Shown here in pieces: positions 1-11,276 of a DNA stretch of 64,000 bases. Source of the stretch: Bimastos eiseni (lineage: Eukaryota > Annelida > Clitellata > Crassiclitellata > Lumbricidae); NCBI GenBank assembly GCA_959347315.1, contig OY365807.1:12057287-12121286 (forward strand), written 5' to 3'. Within the stretch, counting starts at the first letter, position 1, and the number at the start of each line of letters is the position of its first letter. Below the pieces are notes generated by a model. That model saw nothing but the letters and a program-made list of their open reading frames with translations, did not search any database and was not told the origin of the DNA. The translations under genes were made by a program, and so were the position numbers.

Positions 1-183
1 CTAATTCGAGTGTGCCAGGATCAGATCGAAGCTCTTCTTTTCGCCAGCATCGCTGAATCGCAATCACAGAAGCAGAACCACATCGTCTTGGAAATGAAGC
101 CCACCTCCTCTTCAACGCACGTCAAGCAGCCAAACACCCCAACAGACGTCCGTGATGTGACCCTTGTCGATAAGAAGAAATAA
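1..183 (+). CDS. CCND: D-type cyclin, C-terminal coding exon (partial)
   Basis: Sixty codons are open from base 1 to a TAA at 181-183; the exon continues upstream out of the window. The peptide starts with VCQDQIEALL, the conserved block that closes the second cyclin fold of D cyclins (CQEQIEALL in human cyclin D1). It ends NTPTDVRDV, matching the CTPTDVRDV tail of cyclin D1. In this family the Thr before Pro (Thr286 in human D1; codon at 136-138 here) is phosphorylated and drives nuclear export and ubiquitin-mediated destruction. D cyclins activate CDK4/6 to phosphorylate Rb in G1. The linker between the two blocks is Ser/Gln-rich and not conserved, as is usual. A short Lys-rich extension (LVDKKK) follows the degron. 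No splice acceptor is visible, so the exon start lies outside. The opposite-strand open frame is a shadow. Confidence 0.9.
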   Translation, partial: LIRVCQDQIEALLFASIAESQSQKQNHIVLEMKPTSSSTHVKQPNTPTDVRDVTLVDKKK

Positions 184-2361
184 GGGGCACCAATCATATA
201 CGCGTGTATCATTTGTTTATGGAACCGGCTGTTCTCATTATGCCGCTTAAATTCGTCTTCCTACTGTTCATAAGAACAGCAGCTGTCCTACAACTACACG
301 CACGAGCGTAGCGCCAACTAGACACAGATGCTGCTCTCCTGCGCTGCTTGCCTCAAAGCCGCTTCAGTTTTCGTGTAGTTGTGTAGCGATGTTTGGTTTT
401 ACCGTTTTAGTGAACCCAGTAAGTCCTGAATAACTTGGGACCCACTGCATAGCAGTGAATCATTTGGCAATCGCTATGTCACCAGTTGTTTTGTTGGATG
501 TTATTTCTTTATCTCCTGTGGCATTTTCGAGACGTGAGTGTTGGTATGAATAGTTTTGAAGCATCGCTGCCGGACCCAAGAGTTGAGGAGCCAGTGTTAC
601 CGTGGTTGAGATCTTGTACCCTTGAACAGTGGAAAGAACTTCAGGCAAGGTTTTTCATTCCACATCCAATGATCATAGGAACTTCAGAGTTTTGTGTTGC
701 TAAAATGTCGTTTTTGGTCATCCTGTTCTCAGTATGTCGTCGAATAGCCCATCCTGGATCTCTCTTGTGTGAGGCTGTCTGTCCCTCTGACCAAAACAAC
801 ATGAGGTCTGTTTTATAGTAGCTATGTTATAAATGCATGTACCTGATCAAACCGCTCTGTAGTTTCATGTCTCCTTGCGTAATTACTGCCACTTTAGAAG
901 TCCCCATATCTGATTACATCATTTGTGGTCCATCTGTCTTCCCACAATAGAAATTGATATTGCTTTTCTATTTGCTAGAATTTCCTCTCCTAACTGATAG
1001 CGTCTTTTTATTTGACTGACAGTCATTATCTTGAATAGTAAGTCAGTCAGTCAGCGACTGACAGTCTTGTCCTTAGCTATTACTCTTGTCCATTGACAGA
1101 CACCTTTTTCCGTGGCCATTGCTTGCATTTTCGTCCTTAACTGATTTGTTATTAGTTAACTAATTAAATCTGTTTTATGATGGTAAGGCTTTTGACGATG
1201 ATTATTATTATTATTAATTATTTTAAATTATCGCTGGTATTAATTTTTCTGTTATGATTTAAAAAATCATTGTTATTATTAATAACATTATCGTGTGATG
1301 CATTGTTCTGTTAAGCAGAAGCAGTTTGAAGTTTGTTATCATTGTTGTGTTTCGTGCATTTATCGCAACAGTTCAACTTATGCAAGAGCAACGCTGCAAC
1401 ATGTTAGACAACAGTTGTAATTTTAACTAGGTCGACATAGGATTTTGCTTGTATCAGTTGCCTATTCAGCTTAACAGTTTCAAGCTTCGAAAGACTTCAA
1501 ACCCTGTGTGGTTTGTCTGTTTAAAGCTCTTTAAGCTTTTGAGGTATGCATATTGCGGGAACTGAAGCTTTCTATGGTCTTATGCTATTTTTTTTTATTT
1601 TTTACTTCAATGGGATAATGATGTCGTGAATCTGTGATATGTATTGCATGCTGATTGAATTTATGATGTTAATGAAGGAAATTAGGGAAATTCCTTGTCA
1701 ACTTCAGTAAACTGTTCTCTGCCGACTTGCTACAGATATTAATGATGATAGAGGTGGCCAGTTTAATTTTGTTGATGATTATGGTAATGATGATAAGTTC
1801 TATAGGATCGTCAGTAGCAATTTACTTCTAAGATGCTATGTCACGTATTGTCAGATGCTACTGTCTGCTGCCAAATACATTCCCAGTTCATATGATGACC
1901 ACACACACACATACATACATGCAACCTTGTAATTATTATACGTAGTCTTGTCACAACACAGACAGTTTTCTTTTGGAAATAATGAAAACAGTTAAGTTAC
2001 TCTAACGCACGATGAAAAACACAACGTTTACTGTATCATCTATGTACGGGACGGATGAGTTACTTACTGTCAGACGAGATTAGTTTAAGTACCATGCACT
2101 CAATGATCTATACAGTTAGTATGAAATGATTAAAATCCACCACAAGCAACAAAATGACCACTGCAATAACAGTAACAATAAGAACAAGATATTACCACCA
2201 AAGGACAATAAAACAGCAGCAATGATATAGAACCATCAATTGTATAGGAAGTGGTTTTTTTTGTATTTAACTTTAATATTGTGAATTATACAACACTCAT
2301 GATTATCTGGGGTATGCTTAGATATGTCTGGGAACAATCAGGACTGATATATAATCCACAT

Positions 2362-2399
<38 letters not shown>

Positions 2400-4084
2400 T
2401 ATATTTGATTCATAGGCCATATATCAGACATATATGACTAAACATATATCTTAACGTTTTTGTCTTTTTAAGCTGGTTTTCATCTATGGGGCCATGGTGA
2501 ATAGGCCCTTTTAATACTTTTGTCAGGGTGGTTATGTTTCAGGGACCAATCTTACATTTCTTCGGTTAGCTATACACGGTAAATGACTTCCAAGTGGTTG
2601 TATATCAGCCATATGTAATTTATGCTGGTGCAGAATTTGCTGAAGGGTTGTATGGTTAATTGTTTTAACCATTTGTCTCTGAAACTCTGACAGGAGGTAA
2701 TTTTAAGTAACCAGGATATCTTCCATATCCATTCAGAGCATGTACAGAATACAACCCATGCACCCACTGGGACAATATAAATCCTGCCAGTAGGTTATCA
2801 TGATTGTAGACTGTAATTTCACTTTCATCAAAACGATCGATGGCTAGTGCATCAGGGTTTTACTATATTAATCTAGAATAGTTTTATATTTAGGGTAGCT
2901 CAGATCAGATTTGAGTGGAATATGAAATGCACCCAACAATATGAAGATATGTTGAGAATTTTAATATACCAACATTTTTTAAATGGGCTAGGAACTAGCA
3001 TACAGATGATGACTAACTGCCCATACACGGGTCTTTCAGAAGTTTTTAGAATGTCTTTCGCTGATCCAGTCAGTTGTGTTCCGAGTCCCGTCACACATCT
3101 ATTCTTCGTGTTACTTCTTTAAATGCAATGTCCATCGCTACATCTCTGTAGTAATTTATATGTCACACAAAATACGAAAGTAAAGACACTATTTTTAAAT
3201 GTCTACATGTATAATTACATGCATCACTTTACAAAACCTGGGCTACAGTACTGAATGCCACGTCTTGTTCATGTTGGTTCAGTTTAGCAGTGCGCAATTG
3301 TGGAGGTAGGAGGGAAACTGACTACTGCCTGGTTCAGAATATCCACCTATTTTCACATATTTACATCAGTTGTGCTCATGCGTGTTTCTCCCTTACGGTA
3401 CAACCAACCATGAGTGACATACTCTAAAATCAAAGTTTTGGCTACGTTAAAAGATTTAGTTTCTAGTAAACTGAGTATGATTTGCAGAAGGGTGCATCAA
3501 TTCCTTTCATCTACATTTTATGAACATGTAGACTTCTGTAGGTCTCCATAAATTCCCCCGTTCATTCTTCCTCTTTCGAATTAGTTTTGACCCAGCTATA
3601 CTATTCCTCCTATGGCATCATAGCTAGGGATCTTACGAGTTTAGTAGCTTTCTTAAAAAATTGCGCTGGTTCCAGGCATTCAAGTTCCTTTTTTGTGGTA
3701 TTAAAGGTAAATGCTCCTCATGCATCCCGCTGCTACTTAAGGGTTTGTCCTCATCAATTACAGATTGCCCGTAAAGGTACTGCAAAAATGACAGTGGGAT
3801 TAACCTTCAGAGCATTCCAGGAAAAATATTCACCAAAATGATAGAAAAAAAAAGGAATTAAGCAGTATGCTGAAAGAGCATTTTTTGCAAACGAGCCGTT
3901 TTCAGACCAGGAAGAGAAACAATTGATCAACTCTTCCCTAGTCATCCTAAACTGCTGTAACATACCTTTGCCTTAAGTAGTCAAGAGTAAACCGTTACTC
4001 TCTGGGCAGTAATGTCTGCAAACAGCAGAGAATAATTTGTCTTGAATGCTCACACACATAAAATGCCTTGTATTTGAACATTTT
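184..4084. other. 3' flank of cyclin D / intergenic
   Basis: The stretch begins with the presumed 3' UTR of the cyclin D gene. A possible AATAAA polyadenylation signal is at 2207-2212. There is an AT-rich ATT-repeat patch near 1201-1235 and a (TA)n microsatellite near 2350-2404. I see no further exon or recognisable transposon. Confidence 0.4.
2350..2404. repeat. (TA)n microsatellite
   Basis: Alternating TA interrupted by one GTA; simple-sequence repeat. Confidence 0.9.
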
Positions 4085-4175
4085 CAATGTGGCCTACTAT
4101 ACTAGATACTTCAAATGTACTATAAAGGCCACATTGGTACATGTACAGGCAGCAAGGCTGTACCTTGCTGCCTGA
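4085..4175. other. two adjacent perfect stem-loops
   Basis: The first inverted repeat has 10-bp arms at 4085-4094 and 4127-4136 (CAATGTGGCC / GGCCACATTG). The second has a perfect 12-bp stem around a 5-nt loop at 4147-4175 (CAGGCAGCAAGG / CCTTGCTGCCTG). No protein or known RNA family is recognised. It may be the remnant of a foldback element. Confidence 0.6.
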
Positions 4176-4392
4176 CAATTAATATCTACGAGTTTTATAC
4201 AAGCTAGTCTCCCTTTCTTTTTCCAGATATTAAGTTTTAAGTGATTTTAGCTTGACATTTTTTTTCTGAGGAGGTTATTGAAATTCTTGCTTTGGAGAAT
4301 GTATGTATGTATGCATGTATGTATACATGTTTGTATGCATGTATTGTATTTAAGCATTTGTAAAGTTCTTCTACTAGGATGAACCGAACCGT

Positions 4393-4850
4393 TCAGAAAC
4401 ACTGCCAGGTTTTTAGAAAATTGAAGAACGATGAGAGACTACCATACAGAATTTTAAAGCGAACAGGAAAAAGCATTGTTCCACAGAGAGGGACCAATTG
4501 CAGCAAAGGATCGAGACTGAGCCATAGCAGTTCTAGTATGAGGAACCAAGAGGTCAAGTCTATAGGACAGATATTTAGAGGAAAACCCAGCTGAGCCTTG
4601 AAGATTAGAATGAGGATCTTAAATTGTATGTAAGCATGGAGAGGGAGCCAGTGAAGTTCATCGAAGATAAAGTAAGAGATGCGAAGATACAGAGGAAAGC
4701 TATCGGTCAACCGGCTGTTTGAGTACTGAGAGAGAGAGAGACGAACCTTAGGATCAATGAGAAGGTAATTGCAGTAGTCAACTCTAGAACATATGAAAGC
4801 CTGAACTAAAGTTTCAAAGGTGGAGAAGGAGACCGAACAATGAATGAACG
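4393..4850 (-). pseudogene. LINE reverse transcriptase C-terminal fragment (CR1/L2-like)
   Basis: On the minus strand one open frame gives a Val-Asp-Tyr-Cys-Asn-Tyr motif followed by DELHWLPLHAYIQFKIL. These correspond to the (L/V)DYCN and LHWLPV...I.FKI blocks near the end of CR1/L2/Rex-type reverse transcriptases. The downstream part, towards 4393, is degenerate but keeps the late hydrophobic pattern. It is a 5'-truncated, dead non-LTR retrotransposon copy. The clade is inferred from motif resemblance only. Confidence 0.75.
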
Positions 4851-7843
4851 AATGTGTAATGGATACCCGTATGTATGTCTGTATGTTACAGCTGTGTTAT
4901 AGGTCATATATAGACCTATTGTGTCCATAGGCATATGCTAAGAAATATTCGTAGCACCTTACAGAAGGCCATAGCAGAACGTTTTGAAGATGCCTGACTC
5001 TGTAGAAATCCTAAGATTAGATTAGAGTATTTGTTGCAGAGATTACAAGGTCAATTATGACTGGTTTTGGAAGGATTTTTGCCCAAAGTATGTACATCAT
5101 ATGCAGATCATAGTAAAAAAAGGATAAGATATTCAAGACAAGCTTACTTTAACTTCTTTTTTGATGTGAAATTAAAATTTTAAATCAACTGGATCAAATC
5201 AACTTGGACTGTATCGATTGTTTGATGCTTGTTGTTTGAACCTTGCATAGTTAAACCCTCTGTGCCTATACACATCCTTCATATGTTATATATCTGTCCG
5301 TTCATATACCTGTTTGTCTGTCTGTCTGTCCATAACACGATGCACGGCTACCTCTTTCATCGTCTTTCCTTACCAGTACGACGGATTTTTGGGGTTGAGT
5401 TTATCTTTCACTAAATGGTTTATCATTTCTGTGAAGCAGGTGGCGCCTAGTGCAGAAACTCGCACGGGAATGGAGATAAACTTCCATGCAATGAATGAAG
5501 CTCGGCCCCATGCACTTGCCATGCCTGTTCGTTTTAACACATGGTTTGTAATTTCTTATGTAGCTAGGTATGTACTATTATATAGCGCCTTTTGTGAATC
5601 TAATATTAATGATTTATTTTTACAACTTAGACTTTTGCATGTTATGCATGTAAGCAGAGATTTTGTGAATTGAAAGTATAATTATCAGTGCATTAAATTT
5701 CTGGGTCCAAGTGTGCACTTTGAGTAACTCTGTGCCAAACGTCCATGTTACTTGTGTCGCTTGGAGTTAATCTTTGTTAATTGAATATACTCTGTGCATA
5801 ATTGGGTCAGAACAGTACACACTGCACCCAATGAGCTATGGGATTTGTAACCTGAAACTCTCTATATGATACGATCAAAATGATGCTGATTATGCAAAAA
5901 GGGAACTAATTTATACACTGAGAATATCTGACGTTGCATAGAACATTCTACTTCTTGCAAGTTTTTCCAATTTTTTTGTATTTCTTCTATAATTATCTCA
6001 AATAACTATCTGAAATAATTATTGTGTATCTTCTGTACGCAGGTGATTTTTTGTAATCGGTATCTTATAGCCTATAGGCTTAATTGCTCATGTGATTTGC
6101 TGTGCTATATTAGGGCACGGTTTTGAAATAAATCTTGTTTATTCATTTAGTTATCTACTTTGAAGCTAACAACTTCTAAAAACATATTGCCTAAAAACTA
6201 AAAATGGCCAACTAATTCTAAAAATCGATGAAATGCTGACAAAAAGTCGTTATTACCAAATATGTAGTTTGATGCCAGTACTGTGTATATTTTACATTAC
6301 TTACACTTTTGGCCGACTGGTTAAGACCCTTCAACTTAAGAGCACTTGCCTTATAACACCCACCAAGAAGGTTGCAACTTATGGACACCTGAGTATGGGT
6401 TAAGAATATTTAATAAAATAATTATACAACGCCTGCTGTGGACAGCATACAATCATCTTACCTAGCCTATAACCTTCTGACCTTAAGCTAACTATTCAAA
6501 ATAATCAAGCTTCTCTTCTTTCAAATGTCATTCGTTTTAAGCATCATTGTAGTTCATGAACTGGCACAAATTAGCTTCAAATATTTGTTTGCCTTTCCAT
6601 GTAGGCTAACCGAATTTTCTAGTTAGAATTTCGTTTCCTATTGGTTTCTTACTGGCACTGGTTATTCTATCATACTACAAATTAGATGGGCATAATTTAT
6701 GACTTATAAAACTTTAGCCTAACCTAATATTTAGTTTGTACAAATGGCTAATCTATTTTCTATTTGATAAAAACTTTCCTCACCTAATTTCCAAAGCTTG
6801 TAAAAACTAGGATAACCTAATTAAAAACTTGAATTAGGTTAATCCGATTTAAGTTTGTTCTACAGTTCGTAGTTACATTTGGGATACTGAGTCATGGTGA
6901 AACATTGTCAATCCTTAATTAGAAACTAATTGTATCAGGTTATTGTTGGTTTGTCTTTGTTAATTTGTCTTTTGCAGAATAATAAAAGTTGAAAGGATAT
7001 GTTTGCATATTGTAATTACAATTTTCTATGGGCAAACAAAATCCGTTCTGTTGAATAGTTTCCTAGGCTTATACTGTTGTTAGTTCTAGAGCAACTCACA
7101 GAACAATTTAAAAAAAATCAATTTATAAAAAATGCATTGCTTCAGTGGAGCAGGCCCACTGAACTGAACTGATCAAAGAAAGGTGTTTAACCCCAAACTG
7201 TTGACTGTCTGTCTATATCGTGAAATTACGCTGTCTGCTGTCGCTTAGCAACTAAGTGATAGTTGGATGTTTCTATAATTTACAATTTCTCTTACGAAGC
7301 TGTGACATGCACAGTAATTACTTAAGTACATTTCACACAGATTCATTTTCTCACTGTTGCTAGGATTCAGTGTATGTACAGTAACTCGCCCAAAGGTGTT
7401 CTAGGCTTCATCGACTCGTGGAGCAGATTAGATTATCTGTTTAACACAGACTCAGACCTCTTTTCGTCCTAATATGTCACCTCCCTGAAAAACACAGCAT
7501 CATAACAAACACTCTACTATACACTAAAATCAACACTGACAATCCTCTCAGAACATACTGAACAGTGCACAGTGAAGCACCCCTGCACCCCTTTGCCTTT
7601 GTGACTAGCAGCACAAGATTTGGACAGCACATAACAATGATAAACTACAACTTTTACTGAAAGATTCTGCAGTCAAGCGAGATGTGCGAGTTCTCTTATA
7701 ACCCACATGTTAAGACTCATGTGAAGTAAATTGCATTGAAAACCTCCATCTTTATCATCTCAACAGACTAATAATCAGCCACAACCAACCAGACACTCTA
7801 TTTAAATCAATAGTTTATCTATGTTATAGTTAACCAACTCAGC
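4851..7843. other. gene-free AT-rich stretch
   Basis: No exon is recognised. At about 6313-6360 a tRNA-like string (GGCCGACTGGTTAAGACC) may be the 5' head of a degenerate SINE, but no B box could be confirmed. Confidence 0.3.
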
Positions 7844-7844
7844 T

Positions 7845-8095
7845 ATTACAACTGAAATTTAATATTACAACTGAAATTTAATATTACAACTGAAATTTAA
7901 TATTACAACTGAAATTTAATATTACAACTGAAATTTAATATTACAACTGAAATTTAATATTACAACTGAAATTTAATATTACAACTGAAATTTAATATTA
8001 CGACTGAAATTTAATATTACAACCGAAATTTAATATTACAACCAAAATTTAATATTACAACTGATATTCTATATTACCACTGAAATTTTATATTC
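7845..8095. repeat. 19-bp minisatellite, about 13 copies
   Basis: A tandem array with unit TATTACAACTGAAATTTAA. The first eight or so copies are identical; copies towards 8095 gain progressively more substitutions (for example CGACTG, CAACCG, CAACCA, CTGATATTC). Confidence 0.95.
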
Positions 8096-8339
8096 CCCTT
8101 CTTCCAATATTTTTGCTCAGAAGTGCACACACCTCGACAACGCAACTGCGGTTGTAATGCAGAGAAACAGTGCAAAGGACTTGTTCAAGGTCCCTACACA
8201 GTGACTCCTCGGACGAACCCGCACACTCAACGTTGCGGGCTGACTGTTCTAACCAATCGGAAACGTGCTACTATATATAATATATATAATATATATATAT
8301 ATATATAAAAAGTTCAATGACCGAACACTGTCGAGTTGG

Positions 8340-8400
8340 TGTGGAAGGGGACTGGCCACGCACAATCGTAAGCTGCGGCTAAGAAAATCAGGTGCCAAAC
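8340..8400. mobile_element. SINE fragment (shared family core)
   Basis: GCGGCTAAGAAAATCAGG is the reverse complement of the TTTTCTTRGCCTCGG core also seen near 15378, 35027, 51131 and 51850. The dispersed copies in both orientations suggest a SINE. Confidence 0.4.
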
Positions 8401-8470
8401 ACTTCATACCGATGGCTACTACAGTGCTAGCTAGTGAGGAAAGGATCATAGCTCAGGTAATACCACAATA

Positions 8471-8644
8471 CAGAGCCGTACCAAGGTAGGGGCCAGCGGG
8501 GCCATGGCCCAGGGCGCAAATGTGGGAAGGGCACAAATTTCAGGATAGAATAACTTAATATTCCATAAAATGCACTATTTTCAAAATGTGGGGTGCCAGA
8601 TTGATGATACGCACAGGGCACAATTATAGCTTGGTACGGCCCTG
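8471..8644. mobile_element. 174-bp hAT-type MITE
   Basis: Terminal inverted repeats are CAGAGCCGTACCAAG at the left and, in reverse complement, CAGGGCCGTACCAAG at the right. They are flanked by an 8-bp near-duplication (CCACAATA at 8463-8470, CAACAATA at 8645-8652). The 8-bp duplication and CAG start are hAT features. There is no coding capacity. It lies 120 bp downstream of the TMEM80-like stop codon, possibly in that gene's 3' UTR. Confidence 0.8.
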
Positions 8645-8764
8645 CAACAATACAATGAAGTGACGTTTAAAATTGCATACACTCTGTTGTTGATCGATCG
8701 ATGGCCTATTAGCTGCACTGAATGTGCATGTGTAATAGTAAAGCGAAACTCCCTTATTCAACAA

Positions 8765-9054
8765 TTACTTTCTGTATCGTCCAAATGATTTCACGAAAAA
8801 GCCAGATTCATAAAACAAAACTTTAAAAGCATTTGCTATTATCTGGACATACTTGGCAAAGATGATCATTGCGATGAGACCGAAAATAATCTCAAGTCCA
8901 ATGAGGATAATCTGTATGGATGACAAGATAACATCTGCTCGAAGGACGTACGTTTCCCAAAGCAACAGATAGAGGGCACCGAACAGTGATGCTATGGAGA
9001 TGAGCAATGCAAATAACAGCACTTTTATGCTCTCTCTTAGGTTTCCATGGTTAC
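8765..9054 (-). CDS. TMEM80-like: TMEM80/TMEM216-family protein, exon 4 (last coding exon)
   Basis: This 290-bp exon runs from a TTTTACCAG acceptor to TAA. It encodes residues ~77-171, beginning NHGNLRES, which matches the G-x-x-GNL loop of TMEM216/TMEM80. Two hydrophobic helices follow; the first ends LLLWETYVLRAD, the counterpart of the family's conserved LLLQTYVLRLE. The family (Transmemb_17) comprises four-helix proteins of the ciliary transition zone and MKS/tectonic complex. The C-terminal tail (KSFGRYRK) is basic. The exon joins exon 3 in phase 1 (G|GT). The total of 171 aa with the proposed exons is close to human TMEM80. Function in this organism is inferred from family membership. 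Confidence 0.85.
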
Positions 9055-9224
9055 CTGGTAAAACAGACACATTCCCTTTATTCAGTTATTTGATGAAAAC
9101 ACACGAGAAAACACTAATGTACCGTTCTTAACTTTTCTTTTAGTTAAAATGTAACCATCCATTTACTGGCACGCCTGTATTTAGATATAAATTTTCGTGC
9201 GATTAAAGATGCTCTCAAGATGTC

Positions 9225-9615
9225 CAATACAATGAGGGACGTCCTTCATTGGCTGCCCTTCTCTCAGAGGATCTCGTACCAGATCTCTTCATTGGTATGG
9301 TGTTGCACAGATGTTCAGCTCCCAGTTACCTGCAGGAACCATGCTGTTCTACCAAGGCTCCCTTCGCTCTTTTTTGCAGGCTGACCTTCTTGTCCTTCGC
9401 TCCAGGACTTCCATACGGCAGCACCGAGCCTTCTCGGCTGCTGGCCCTGCAACCTGGAATGGGCTCTCTGTCACTGCTTGATCGATCACCTAGTGCCCTG
9501 GGGACACAACACATATGCCCACATTAAGACTGTACTGTTTAGCTGGGGTTTGGTCGGAAGTGCTCCTGAGTAGGTGTTCTTGCAGGAGCACTATATAAAT
9601 CCTCCAAATAAATAA
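9225..9615 (+). mobile_element. 5'-truncated LINE 3' end in the TMEM80-like last intron
   Basis: The plus strand reads DVLHWLPFSQRISYQI and then, after a frameshift, AFSAAGPATWNGLSVT. These are the LHWLP...RI and RAFSVAAPxLWNxLP blocks at the C terminus of CR1/L2-type reverse transcriptases. It ends in an (AATA)n tail near 9600-9617, as expected for a non-LTR 3' end. Stops and frame changes make it dead. Confidence 0.8.
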
Positions 9616-9669
9616 ATAAACAAAGTACTTTTTGCAAATATAAGGACAAGCAGTTGGTGATTACACTAC

Positions 9670-9762
9670 CGAAGAAGAGTCGAAGCATTTCGATTGGCAC
9701 CAAAATGAAGATTAGGAAAATTTCGCCACCTAAGGCACTTGATGGATATGGAAGTGTCAAGG
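9670..9762 (-). CDS. TMEM80-like: TMEM80/TMEM216-family protein, exon 3
   Basis: A 93-bp exon bounded by acceptor TTTCTTTGCAG and donor G|GTAGTG on the minus strand. It encodes LTLPYPSSALGGEIF...EMLRLFF (residues 46-75), matching the LPYP...LD and E(V/A)IRLFFG segments of TMEM216/TMEM80. The phases fit both neighbours exactly: exon 2 supplies G for Ala45 and exon 4 completes Gly76. Confidence 0.85.
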
Positions 9763-10100
9763 CTGCAAAGAAATTATACCAGTCATCAAATCAATTAAAA
9801 CGATTCAATCAATGAGTCACCCTAGACAATGAAACAGACAATGAATCACAAAACCAATACCATCAATCAACCAAATCAATTCATTCTGGGAATGCATGAT
9901 CAAGTTGACGATCAGCACATTTTCAACTTTAATCTTGAATGCTTTAGAAAAGTCTGTATTCAGTGTTCATCTAGTGATCAACATAAACCATAAAGTGATC
10001 AAACAAGGATCACACATTTGTTCACAAAACACTCTGCTGGAAGTGTACTGCCATTTATAAAAGTCAGAGGTCAAAGATGAAGCCAACCATTCAGTCTCAC

Positions 10101-10194
10101 CTTTATAAACGATCAAAGCCAGTTCCAAGAAGAAAAATAACACAAAATAGAAGCCGTTGGCAACAAACAGCATCTGCAGTGGAAGCAAGGCCCT
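10101..10194 (-). CDS. TMEM80-like: TMEM80/TMEM216-family protein, exon 2
   Basis: A 94-bp exon with acceptor TTTTTCACCAG and donor G|GTGAGA. It encodes RALLPLQMLFVANGFYF...VYK (residues 14-44), the first transmembrane helix. PLQMLF and NGFY correspond to the PL(Q/E)(M/I)LF...NGWY signature at the start of TMEM80 and TMEM216. This is the best-conserved part of the gene. Confidence 0.85.
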
Positions 10195-10293
10195 CTGGTG
10201 AAAAATGTTAAGGATAAAAACCATAAAACAGAGCAACTGTGCATGCTCTCACCATGGTCTGATACGCTGGAATGTATGTAACGTAACACTTAC

Positions 10294-10332
10294 ATCGCAT
10301 GTTTTAAGAACCTCACAAAAGCAGTGTAACAT
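10294..10332 (-). CDS. TMEM80-like: TMEM80/TMEM216-family protein, candidate exon 1
   Basis: On the minus strand an ATG at 10332-10330 opens 13 codons that end in phase 0 at a strong donor (GTAAGTG at 10293-10287), fitting exon 2 exactly. The intron between them would be 99 bp. The encoded N terminus (MLHCFCEVLKTCD) is not recognisably conserved, but N termini vary in this family. Another upstream first exon is possible, so this call is less certain than exons 2-4. Confidence 0.5.
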
Positions 10333-10344
10333 GACTATCTAGTG

Positions 10345-10450
10345 CAGAGGTTCTTAACAGGTGTGTCGCGACACACTAGTGCATCGCGAAACGACCGGTA
10401 GTGCGTCGCATAAGCATGGAGTGTTGTTGGTGTGTCACAAAAAATTGGTG
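10345..10450. mobile_element. hAT-like transposon end fragment
   Basis: CAGAGGTTCTTAAC followed by GTGTCGCGACAC resembles the terminal segment of many hAT elements. No matching right end or duplication was found, so it is probably a solo fragment. It abuts the start of the TMEM80-like gene. Confidence 0.45.
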
Positions 10451-10795
10451 GATCTCTTTACAAGACGGTGACTCAGAGCGTGTCGGTCAGTTAACGTCAC
10501 GATACGTAGAATTAAATCAATTGAATTAAGAATCTTAAATTGTTAGTAGCTATAAAGCGTTTCAATATGAAAATTTTCATTCATAAAAATGTGAGCAATT
10601 TTAAACCAAAATATTCGCTCTTTGCTATTTGAAGAAAGATAAAAAAATGCAAGATGATGCATCTTATGATAAGGTTCTAGAGCATTCTTAGCATTTTTAT
10701 TTAGTGCCATTGTAACAGCATCATTCTTATTCATTTGATTACTAGTAATGCATCATCTGACAAGTAGATTCATGGAAAGTTTGAATCCTTACACC

Positions 10796-10820
10796 TGTAA
10801 TGTAATGTAATGTAATGTAA
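10796..10820. repeat. (TAATG)n short tandem repeat
   Basis: About five copies of TAATG. The related (ATTAC)n string recurs at 13520-13540 and 17491-17510, possibly as a SINE tail. Confidence 0.6.
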
Positions 10821-11276
10821 ATCTTCAAAAATTTCTCAGCACCCACAAAAGCCACGTCATGGAGACCAGCTTATTCACTGGCGCTACATGTATTAAAATG
10901 AAATGTATGTAACCAATCAGGCAAACACCTAACGCTGTATGTATTAAAATGTCATTCAGTCGACCAGTCATCTGTTGTACATACATATTACACATTCTAA
11001 AATACAGGCAAGAATTATTGCAATATTAACTGATTATTTGAAGGATACAGCAGGCCTTCCATGTCCTGAAAAGAATGAGGATAAGAGTTAAACTCGCAAG
11101 TCAAGCATGATGAACAATTAATTTCACAAGAGTACAGTATCAAAAAGCACGCAATCTTAACTGTTTAATATAGTAGGGTATATAGTGAAACAGATGATAA
11201 AAATTTTAATTATCATAATCGTAGTATGGACATTTCTAAAGCACTACTCGAAGCTATGCTCAGGGCACCAGCATAT

